DNA from: Rhyacophila brunnea
Lineage: Eukaryota > Arthropoda > Insecta > Trichoptera > Rhyacophilidae
NCBI GenBank assembly: GCA_022495005.1
Contig: JAGYXB010002036.1
Span: 124,001-188,000, forward strand
Reading direction: 5' to 3'
DNA: 64,000 nucleotides
Of this stretch, positions 55,458 to 64,000 are shown piece after piece. The notes beneath the pieces are model-generated. The model saw nothing but the letters and a program-made list of their open reading frames with translations, did no database searches and was not told the DNA's origin. Made by a program: the position numbers and the translations under genes. The first letter of the stretch is position 1. The number at the start of each line of letters is the position of its first letter.

Positions 55458-57693
55458 AAAATTAGAACTTACCTACTCCATTATCATTTATGATTGATTC
55501 AAATATAAAGTACCTATGTATGTAATTCAAGTTATATATTATATCAACACAATATTTAACATTAACATAGTACGAAAAAAACATCTCTTTTAATTGTACG
55601 TATTTTCTTTGTTTTATTTTAATACAAATAAAAAAGGAAATGGTCATATTTTATTATATAAAAATATTTTGGATGAAAGAAAAGTATTCGATTGCTTAGA
55701 CATAGAGCCTCAAATATACATATTTTTTATATTATTTCGTTGATAGACGTGTTGTCAGACCTTAATAATTTAAAAGAAAATTGTAAAAATAGATACATAA
55801 TGATTTACAAATAAGATATTGATATGTTATAATATATATAAACATGATGTTATGTGTTTCAAAATCTTGTAAATATATTTGTCAATTTACAGAAACCAGT
55901 TATTGAAGATCAAAATAGAATTGTTTATTTATTTAAGTATTAAATAATATTTTGGATAACATGGTGATTATTTCACCATTTACTAAAAAAACTTTCAATC
56001 AATACTTAAATTATAATGGCTAAATAAACTTTAATTTAGTACTAATGATAAATGATAGTATATGATTAATCGCTCACAGCCAGAAACATCTGCTAATAAA
56101 TTAGTTTCATACTCAATTGTGGGATTAGATTCAATTGTAATCTTATAAATTCTAAATTTGGTAACTTCAATTGAAAGACGGAGATAAAAGTAAATTAATG
56201 GAAAAAAATATTCTACATTTCGGTACGATTTTCGAGTGTAGTTAGTTATAATAATATGTAATAGGTATATATTTTATTCTTGTAAAATGAAAGAATTTCG
56301 AAAAATCACAAACGTTAAATAAATTTGAATGAGTGTTTGGACTTTAAGATAAACGATTTAATAATATATATCGTCACCTCAATACTACAACTAGATAACT
56401 TGATTTTCACTGTTTTTGAGATAGCTACTAAATATTATTCTACATTATTTCCTTCTCTACAAAATGATATAACTAGGTAAGTCAGATGTTAATGGAAACT
56501 GTAGTAATTTTGTATTTGAAAATAGTAGATAATTTTAAAACTATAAATGCATTAAATAAGTTAATTAATATATCTACAATATTTTTTCATACAATTAAAC
56601 ATTATTTAAATGTTTCCAATTAGACAAGCCCAGTTTTCCAATTTTATTTTAAATAATAATTTAGCTTAGATTTATGTTAATCAAGTTTAAATTTCATTTT
56701 CCCAACAATGACAAAATCAGACTTATCTAGTTATAGTATTGAAGTGACAATATGTTTGTTGCTAAAATTGACTGTCAATAAATTGCGTAGATTTCTTTTC
56801 AAATGGCATTTGAATTATTATTTGAACAACTTTTCTCTATTAAATATTTAAAAATAGTTCTGATAATATAAGTACCTACGGTTAAAAAACATGAAAATAT
56901 ATGAAACCGGGTAATATAACAGTAACCACGTTGTTCATGCTTTATAGTTAGGATTTTATAATAATACAATATACTGAACAGTTTTTGAGTAATTTAGAAT
57001 TCGTTAATAATGATCAATTGGAAATGACCTTCAGCCGGAACTAGAAGACCTACGCTGATGAAGTAGGGTGATCGGGTAAACTAAAGCACAACGTAAACCT
57101 TTGTTCTTGCGAAATACAGGTCTTTTTTTTATAAAAATATCTTCATAAAAGAATACTAAATATGTATAATTGAAAGATACGTGGAAATTTAACATAATGA
57201 GATCTATCAAAATGGTGCTATTTTACAACAAAGAAAAATATTTTATTTCACATTTTTATAATATAATAAAACATCCACTCAAAACACACGTTAGGTGAAA
57301 GAGTCCATTTGTTTGACAAGTTTGTCATGTCGTGGAGTTTAATAAGGATCACTTACTAAAAAAAATGTCTAAAATCTGTCGTGTAGACGTTGAAATGTGT
57401 CACGGAATTGTTTAAATTTGTTTAACTTTGCACCAAAAAAAAACTTCTCTATGAGAATACAAGCCGTATATGGAAATAGTTTTTTGAGAGGATTATATTA
57501 AAAATTATATTTTATGTTGAAAAATTCTAATGTATCTACTTGCCTACAATGTCTAAATTACAATAAGTATTTATTTTTCATCAGTTTTGTAAATAATTTT
57601 AGTAAACTACTATTGTTGAACAAAATATTATTATTAATGTTTTCGCAAAAATGTGACAACATGCTACTAGATAAAATATTCACAAAGATATTT
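55458..57693. other. unannotated AT-rich stretch
   Basis: No gene or element recognised in 2.2 kb. Confidence 0.5.
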
Positions 57694-57780
57694 ACAGAAT
57701 TCAGAATTCAGAATTCAGAATTCAGAATTCAGAATTCAGAATTCAGAATTTAGAATTTACAATTAAGAATTTAGAATTAA
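57694..57780. repeat. 7 bp (CAGAATT)n microsatellite
   Basis: Nine or so units, perfect at first and decaying rightwards to TAGAATT and TTAGAATTAA. Each perfect unit junction contains GAATTC. Confidence 0.92.
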
Positions 57781-58494
57781 GGATACAGAATTGAGAAATT
57801 AGAATTTAATCAAAAAAACAAAAGAATGTCGAACGTTTAAAAAACATAAGAACGTCAAATCTAAAAAAACAAATGAACGTCTACAAAGTGATCCTTACGT
57901 ATGAGGCACTGAAGAAACTGCTGATTTTCTGTCCTTTCATCGCACCATTGATTATAATATTATGTTTGAAGCCAATTCCAAAGACACGGTTGGGAAGAGT
58001 TTAGACTCTCTATTTCATGAATAAGAATATATACGAATAAAAATACGTATTCATGAAAAACCGTTAAGAGAGAGAGAAAAAAGGGCCATTTTCTATTAGA
58101 TTTTGATAGCCTTATTCATTTTTCTGTATGAAAAGTTCAAGTATAAACTATTGTGTTGGGAGAAGTGTCTTGTTTCCTCGTTAGTGGATAAGATATGTAC
58201 TCTTTAAGCTTTTTCACTTTAAAAGTGAGCGATACACAAGTATATCATCTTTTTATGTTTTCTCCTGCTTCTTATATGCGTAGTTCTTTTTTTTATTTCT
58301 CGTCCGTTAATAAACAAATACAATATTATAAACTTAAGTTTGAGTAAATTTTAACATTTTGTAATACCATGTCCATTTCATGTTCGCATACATCGTAGAG
58401 CGCATCTCAAAAATAAAAATATTATTAATAATACATTAATAATTAACAACATTTGAAACTGTTAGTTAAAATAAAGCGCAATATTCAGTACTTT
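57781..58494. other. unannotated stretch
   Basis: Nothing supportable seen. Confidence 0.5.
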
Positions 58495-58735
58495 TTCCAC
58501 GTTGAAGTCCACGATAGCTGTGTAGCTACGCGTCAGATTCATAACGGTGCGGCCTTGGTTAGAATCCCGAGTATGGCAAAAATTCACGTGTTGTTCTTCA
58601 AATGTGTATTTGGATCAAGAGAGTGAACCAAATGGGTTGAGAAAGTAGCTAACATTCATTTCTCTTTTAAAAAATCTGTAAATACAACCTCCACTGGAGG
58701 CATATATGATCTTCTTAGGATTGAACATGGTGAAA
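58495..58735 (+). repeat. tRNA-derived SINE (family S), best copy
   Basis: A tRNA-like head (about 58510-58575, A-box-like TAGCTGTGTAGC, B-box-like GGTTAGAATCCCG), a body containing GAACCAAATGGGTTGAGAAA and AGCTAACATTCATTTCTC, and a tail AACCTCCACT, then TATGATCTTCTTAGGAT. It is the reference for the other partial copies in the window. Confidence 0.62.
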
Positions 58736-59289
58736 AAATACCGTTTAGTTTAATAATATAATCGAGACCGGCTTCGTCTACTTAAGAGAGACAACGTCAA
58801 CTGGTATTAATGTAAATGGATTACGTACATGCATCACCATTATAATATGTTATAATTAATGCAATGTATTTCCACAAAGTGTTGACAGTTAACACCATGA
58901 AAAATTAAACCCTAACTGGTACCCAATCTTCAAAATTTTACCATTAAAAATTCCCATATACTCTGATTAACTCTCCCTATCCCACATTATAAATATTCTT
59001 CTTTGCTACTTCCAACATATAATATTGACAATAATATCACATAAACCGTTTATAATTATTTTTATAACTATTTTTAGTTATTAATTTTTAATCTGATTTA
59101 CTATCTATACCTATTCTTATTTCAAAATTCTTTCCATTGATAATTAAATATGTTGCGTTGCATACTATTGCGTGTTATATTATTTAAAATTATAGATCTT
59201 TATTATTAATAATACTAATAGTTTGTATAATTTGTATTTTTACTGGACATTGTGGTGCATTGACCAATATAGGTCTCATGTCATAATAC
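58736..59289. other. unannotated stretch
   Basis: Nothing supportable seen. Confidence 0.5.
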
Positions 59290-59610
59290 TCTTTTATTAA
59301 CAATGTCAAAAATCTATAACACAAAATATCTCTCTCTCCCCTTGGTCGTACACTTATGGCTGAGGATTGTGACCACTTTTTTATTTTGCCATCTTTTGAG
59401 CGACCAAGACTTTCCATCCTTCTCGTTCTTCCGCTTCTCTCAGGGCAGAATGAATGGTGATCCCAGTCAGCTCTTTCACTTGATCGCTCCAGCGCGCATA
59501 TGCTCTTCATCTGCATCGCTTTCTCTGGAGGCCACCCAAAACCACCAGTTTCTCTAGGTTGTCTGTTCCACGCCGGACAATATGTCCAAAAAACTGCAGA
59601 ATTCATATCA
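59290..59610 (-). pseudogene. LINE C-terminal fragment
   Basis: Across the minus-strand frames one can follow the RTE/Jockey-like C-terminal signature with shifts: FFGHIV, then NLEKLVVLGGLQRK, a W-SDQVKELTGITIHSALREA block, then REGWKVLVAQKMA. This matches F-GH-x-R, LE---V-G--EGKR, RW-D-IK-L and R--WR. The longest single frame (59615-59190) translates only part of this and is not a gene. Confidence 0.65.
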
Positions 59611-60721
59611 GACATAATAATATATATTGTCGAGAGCCATTCCTTTATATGCAGTTTCTGGATGATTGACTGGTTTGTCTGTGCTCCGTCTAAGAAATAC
59701 GAAGCATTTGGCCCACCTACATATCAAAGGCAACCATTGCCTTCCGCTCCCTTGCCTTCACAAAATATAAAGCTTGGTTAATACACGACACAATATATAA
59801 ATTGTTGACATCAATACCTTCAATTAATATTACTTATCTATCGAAGTGAGATAAATATAATATTATGACAACATACAATGCAAATGTATTATTTTTCTCT
59901 GTATTTCCACTCATATTACTAATGGTAAGTGCCATTATTGCATTGTTGTGCGTTATAACATTTTTTATAGGTAAGCTTGAATACCACACGTTAATAACCA
60001 CTTTAACTCTATGACATGCATATAAATATTGAATCGAGATAAAATAAACATGCGATAGTAGTAATAAGGTATATTATCTACCTGCATAATGTTTGAAATT
60101 AGCGTATTTATTTACTACCTACCAGTAATAGTCGTTTTTAAAACCAACTTTGGTTTGCAATCTATATTTTCCGGGATCCCGTTCAATTTATTTATTATAA
60201 AATCCATTGTAATATTATAATGCGGTTATTTTTATATTGGTTTTAAATATTAAAAATATTTCAACTAAAGATGCTTCATATTTCTAAACAAACACGTCAT
60301 ATTATATGGTTGCTTAAATATTAGTACATACAATTGGGTGCCAATTATCACCTCAGATGGAGCGGGAGAGGGCTCTCTCTCTAACTCTCGCTTGGTTGGG
60401 TGTTCAATGACATCCTCTACTCTGTATTCGGTAGTCTTCGGAGTGATAAAAAAACATCGGATGTGGATATAATAGCGAGATTTATTGCAGAATAAGAATA
60501 CAGTCGTCACATTATGAAAATGCATTATTTTTGTATGCAGGAAGTATCTAGGTGACGATAATATTGTGTTTATTATAATGTATACTATCTCTGACTTTAT
60601 TTAGTCTCCTCTTGGCATCCCTTCCACTATCTAAAACGTACTGTCCAAATTTTAAGGCATTATGCTACGTTTATAATATATTTTAATAATTGGAAATGAA
60701 CTTCCTATAATTTTATCAGAT
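59611..60721. other. unannotated stretch with a small ORF
   Basis: Apart from the short frame at 59865-60014 nothing is supported. An open frame at 60265-60525 (minus) has no motif. Confidence 0.4.
59865..60014 (+). CDS. possible 49-residue hydrophobic peptide (speculative)
   Basis: An ATG-to-TGA frame encodes MTTYNANVLFFSVFPLIL, then LMVSAIIALLCVITFFIG and a polar tail (KLEYHTLITTLTL). The centre is one long membrane-type segment. No family is recognised. In AT-rich DNA such T-rich frames arise by chance. The ATG at 59922-59924 is followed by GTAAGT and the TTTTTTATAG at 59961-59970 resembles an acceptor, so the region might instead hold a splice pair. Confidence 0.15.
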   Translation: MTTYNANVLFFSVFPLILLMVSAIIALLCVITFFIGKLEYHTLITTLTL

Positions 60722-60904
60722 TTATGGCACTATAACCCTTGGTGGGTCTCTTTTTCTATCTTGATCAATCCAGCGCCAACGATTTTCCGTTCCTTTAGTT
60801 GAGTTTTCTAAAACTCCCTTGACGCAAGCCTCAGTAGATTCATACACACCCCGTTTTACCGATAACTTATCCGGCATTCTATGGAGGTGGCTAATCAAGT
60901 GCAC
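60722..60904 (-). pseudogene. worn LINE C-terminal fragment
   Basis: The minus-strand frame reads LISHLHRMPDKLSVKRGVYE, then KGVLENSTKGTENRWRWID. This is close to the GHV-RMPDNR--K-V-E..P-GTR-RGRP--RWID region of Jockey/RTE-like LINEs. The arginine-rich GRP motif is lost. Short and isolated. Confidence 0.45.
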
Positions 60905-61569
60905 CAGATTTTTTCCTTTTTATAGAGTGTATAGCCTCTCATTATACCTCGATCTCCAAATGCCACCTTTTTAATAATATTCAATATTTATGACAATATA
61001 ATATTATCGTAAATATAATATAAAATATTTTAAGATTATCCGAAAGAGTAATAATTATTGTTTTTATCTTTTCATTATACTGTATGTACAATACGGATTA
61101 AAAGCTTCAAAGTTGTTTTTAAGATTGTCTAAAATACATCTTGAATCAAACATTTTTTTTTGGGATACGGGTGGAACTTTTTTTTATATACTTAACAGTG
61201 AAATAATATAAATTATTATTTTTGAGCAATCCCAAGATTTTAAAAATGGCTTGGGATTGCAACCTGTAGTAGTTACACCAACTATTTATTCATTACATCA
61301 TTAGTAAGGATCTTGATGATCAGGACTACTTCTTCTAAAGCTATTTTTGTCGCGAAATATATGTATTCTTGCCCTTGAAAATAAATCAATCCAATGAATA
61401 TTGAACTTGAAATGAAAATAATATCAGAAAAATATAATACGAATCTATTTAGTCGAGGAAAAATCAACATTAAGAAATTTATTATCTTGTATTTTCACAC
61501 CCCATTGCCAAAACACTTACTGACTAAACCGATTCTTATGAAATAGTACAAAATTCTCATAAATTATAA
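60905..61569. other. unannotated stretch
   Basis: Nothing supportable seen. Confidence 0.5.
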
Positions 61570-61645
61570 TATCCAGCCGTGAAATCTAAATCCGCGGCCT
61601 ACGGCTTTGCAGGCGGGTGGTTTTCCACTACTTCGCTACGGACGC
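61570..61645 (-). repeat. tRNA-like SINE head
   Basis: On the minus strand there is a perfect A-box, TAGCGAAGTAG, followed ~40 bases on by a weak B-box in GGATTTAGATTTC. A partly complementary GC-rich patch at 61725-61770 may be a second, inverted copy, as in the pair at 63103-63355. Confidence 0.4.
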
Positions 61646-63029
61646 ATTTATTTTCTTGAAGGATTTATATGTTTTATAAAATTGTAATATGTATCTACTT
61701 TATACGTATAAAAAATAAATGTTGAAGTGGCTGAGGGGTATGAGTCCGCAAAGCGTCGCGGCGCACACACGACAAATTGTTCTAGGCTAAATGAACAAAA
61801 ATATATTTTTTAATTTTTACCGTAAATAATGCATTTTATTCAAAACATTAAATAATGATAATTTTATTTCAATACCAGTAAATTAATATTTATTTTTACA
61901 GATTGTTACGAAAGTCTGAGCGGCTTCAAAAGTGACCGAACCGTTTGCCAAAATTATACACACACATCAATACAATTCTTTCTGTTTCGATCATTTCCGT
62001 CCTCACAGAGTAGAGGTTTTTAATACTAACTAAATTCAACTTTGCTTGAGAGGCTTACAACCATGACCCCCACATCCTGAAGCGTCCCCCCAGGTTAGGA
62101 TGTTTGGTGGACCCCCCCTACCTATCGCTAAGGGTAAATTCAGTGTGACGCGCTGCAGTAGCGTTATCCAAAGGGTGTATTTTTAGCGATTTTTATATTT
62201 TTAAAATGTATGAGTACAACCATTTGAATAATGGAGTTTTCGAGTATCGGTACACAGTAAAAAATTGCATCGTACAACCAAATAGTTTTAATTATTAACA
62301 TCATCAACTAAAATAGCTTTGTGCCTTTTTTAAATTTGTGATCTGTCTTTATCTCACTTATCTGGTCGGCTCGCCACGCCGAGCCCTACATGAGCCCGGG
62401 CCCTCAGGCTAGAGAATGGGGCCATGCTTACAACATAAGGATATTCATGTTTTTTGCTAAGGAAAAATATACATTTGAAAAAAGCTTGCTAGTCCGCATC
62501 GGTCACAATGATTGTTACAGAAAAAAAAACTCAGTATTGGGCTACTGATAAAAAAAGGTGAGAAACCCTGATATAGACAGCTTTTTCCATCTCATTTTTC
62601 ACAAAATATGTTTTAATAAAAATACATTTTTGTCGATTTTTAAATAGTGCATTTTCTTTGTGTGCGGTTGCTATATGTATTAAGGTCAAAACTACTATCC
62701 TTCCCGGTTTTAGTTTTGCCGAATTTTAGGGAATCGCCGTCTCGTGTTGCCAGAGGAAAACCGCCCTCAAGGGCACTTCAGTTCCACAACGGCGCGTTGG
62801 CCCCACACGGGGAAAATTCATAAAGTCTCTTATCATTGTGCGGTTTAATCTGTTTATTCACTTTGCTTTGCCGTAAAATGTTAATGACACCGCGTCGGTA
62901 AAACTGTGCGAAAGACTTACTTATCAAGGTTAGTAAAACAAATTCATAGCCGGAATTCTGTTTGTGTTTGAGCAAAGTAAATAATATACTAGGATAAAAC
63001 GAGAAAGTATTTAGCAGTGGATACTAGTA
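61646..63029. other. unannotated stretch with GC-richer patches
   Basis: Patches at 62040-62170, 62345-62430 and 62690-62830 are GC-richer and unrecognised. The complement of 62552-62575 (CAGGGTTTCTCACC) looks like a hAT terminus, but no partner end was found. Confidence 0.3.
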
Positions 63030-63102
63030 TACATATATAATTTTGAAAACACTTTCTGAGGGTATATTATAACCAATAGAAAAAATCGTTTTTTGAAAAA
63101 AG

Positions 63103-63192
63103 TAAGCCACCCCGACGGGGAATCGAACCCCGTATCTACCGGATTTACGCCCCATCCGTCGCATTTAACCAATATGCTACGGCGTGACATAC
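63103..63192 (-). repeat. tRNA-like cloverleaf, left arm
   Basis: On the minus strand: A-box TAGCATATTGG and B-box GGTTCGATTCC, both perfect. D-stem GCAT/ATGC, anticodon stem CGGAT/ATCCG with an over-long ~9 base loop, T-stem CGGGG/CCCCG and a mostly paired acceptor (CACGCCG with CGGGGTG). The odd anticodon loop argues against a working tRNA. Confidence 0.7.
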
Positions 63193-63267
63193 TAATTGCG
63201 ACAAATTTTAACTATTGGTCAATTTTAATACCTACTCATCAGCGTTCTTCCAAATCAAAGCTACAAG

Positions 63268-63355
63268 TATGTCACGCCGTAGCATATTGGTTATGCGACG
63301 GATGGGGCGTAAATCCGAGAGATACGGGGTTCGATTCCCCGTCGGGGTGGCTTAC
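63268..63355 (+). repeat. tRNA-like cloverleaf, right arm
   Basis: The same sequence as the left arm, on the + strand, with two bases fewer in the D-loop region (GGTTATGCG) and GAGAG in place of GGTAG in the variable region. Confidence 0.7.
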
Positions 63356-63495
63356 TTTTTTCAAAAAAAGATTTTTTCTATTGGTTATAATATACTCTAT
63401 CAGAAAGTGTTTTTCAAAATTATATATTATGTTCAATAATCAGAATGATACATTCTTAAATCTTGTGAATTATTCGTTGAATAAAAGAAATAGTT

Positions 63496-63774
63496 AATTA
63501 GAAACTAGTATAGTTGATACTGTGTTGAAGGGTTCCTATTGGGGAAGTAAAAATGGGTAGGTAATCGAAAAAAATACACACTTGAACAGTCATTCCTAAG
63601 GACATTGGATAATTATGTTTCAATTTCAACATTTCACTAATTAATAATATTAAAACTAAGAATTAAACCAAATAATTTTATATTCAAATTCCTTAAATAT
63701 TCCTTTATTGCTATATTAATAAAGTATGTATAAAATGTATTTTTTAATAAAATAAATTAACATAAATAATTTAA
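63496..63774. other. unannotated AT-rich stretch
   Basis: Nothing supportable seen. Confidence 0.5.
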
Positions 63775-64000
63775 AATAATTACAAGATAAAAAGAACTTT
63801 TTATGTACCACGTTTATTAATTTTCTGTTGAATCATATATAATCTTGACAATTCTATGTATTAATAATTTAGGACAAATAAGGCAATTGTCAACAAATCA
63901 TTTTTTTGCTATTTTACAACAAACAAACAAACAAACAAATATAGAATACTGAAATGTCATTTTGATTTCCATAGTAACGCACGTATATATTAATAATTTA
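63775..64000 (-). repeat. family A interspersed repeat, copy 6, cut by the window end
   Basis: The right-hand half of the repeat on the minus strand, from AATTACAAGATAAAAAGAAC to the ACGCACGTATATATTAATAA block. The remainder lies beyond the window. Confidence 0.8.

Larger units (their letters stand above)
63030..63428. repeat. foldback of two tRNA-headed elements
   Basis: Arms 63030-63192 and 63268-63428 are inverted copies of ~160 bp around a ~75 bp spacer. Each arm contains a tRNA-like cloverleaf plus a T-rich tail (TTTCTATTGGTTATAATATAC, then CAGAAAGTGTTTT). The right-hand unit continues into a tail to about 63495 that recurs at 5148 and 21935. Confidence 0.8.

Noticed and set aside
59190..59615. 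141-codon minus-strand frame as a protein gene
   Set aside because: The sequence makes sense as LINE C-terminus only when read across other frames; this frame is incidental.
62552..62575. A hAT element end (CAGGGTTTCTCACC on the minus strand)
   Set aside because: No matching opposite end or 8 bp duplication was found nearby.
63103..63355. Two functional tRNA genes
   Set aside because: A and B boxes and most stems are good, but the anticodon loop is about nine bases and the units are joined to dispersed tails, which fits SINE heads.

Overview
The window looks like AT-rich intergenic or intronic DNA from an arthropod, most likely an insect. The evidence is the eukaryotic transposon content, runs of the insect telomere-type repeat CCTAA/TTAGG (7.44 kb and 40.4 kb), insect-style tRNA-derived SINEs and the lack of any long host reading frame. 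The dense TATAATATTA-type words and TAGGTACC-like motifs resemble sternorrhynchan hemipterans such as aphids and their relatives, but that is an impression and not a proof. No confident host protein gene is visible. Nearly every recognisable coding trace is transposon debris. Two weak host-like signals are a possible small exon at 10924-10976 and a 49-codon hydrophobic reading frame at 59865-60014.

Layout. From 0 to 9 kb there is a TTAA-flanked MITE, four sets of hAT-type or tRNA-like remnants, and LINE debris. From 9.8 to 19.8 kb lie the first copies of an unnamed ~490 bp interspersed repeat (called family A here), the single-armed copy of a TTAA element (family B), a tRNA-like insert between direct repeats, a 5S rRNA fragment and a hAT element with a transposase tail. 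From 20 to 40 kb there are LINE 3' fragments, more family A copies (one carrying a precise 117 bp TTAA insert), an ACCGGTATT-rich element, a young 5'-truncated LINE with an 11 bp target duplication, and small MITEs. The region 40.3-43.0 kb holds a MITE built around telomere-like repeats and a 1.5 kb TIR element with a hAT C-terminal remnant.

The centrepiece is 43171-49687, where three Helitron-like elements and one TTAA element are nested. Two non-autonomous Helitrons, each carrying an array of ~105-140 bp units, lie head to head. The right one is split five bases from its 5' end by a Helitron encoding a decayed Pif1-type helicase. That helicase gene is in turn split at a TTAA by a 1378 bp near-perfect palindrome. 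Every junction can be read exactly: A^T for the Helitrons, and TTAA duplicated for the palindrome. Taking out the palindrome and one TTAA restores the helicase frame across the junction.

From 50.7 to 51.9 kb there is a 9 bp minisatellite that switches strand near 51015. From 52.5 to 54.2 kb come a diverged tandem duplication and two hAT elements. The rest is family A, SINE and LINE remnants, ending in an inverted pair of tRNA-like cloverleaves at 63.0-63.4 kb and a family A copy that runs off the window. Nothing here forms an operon or host pathway. The value of the window is as a readable record of nested insertions.
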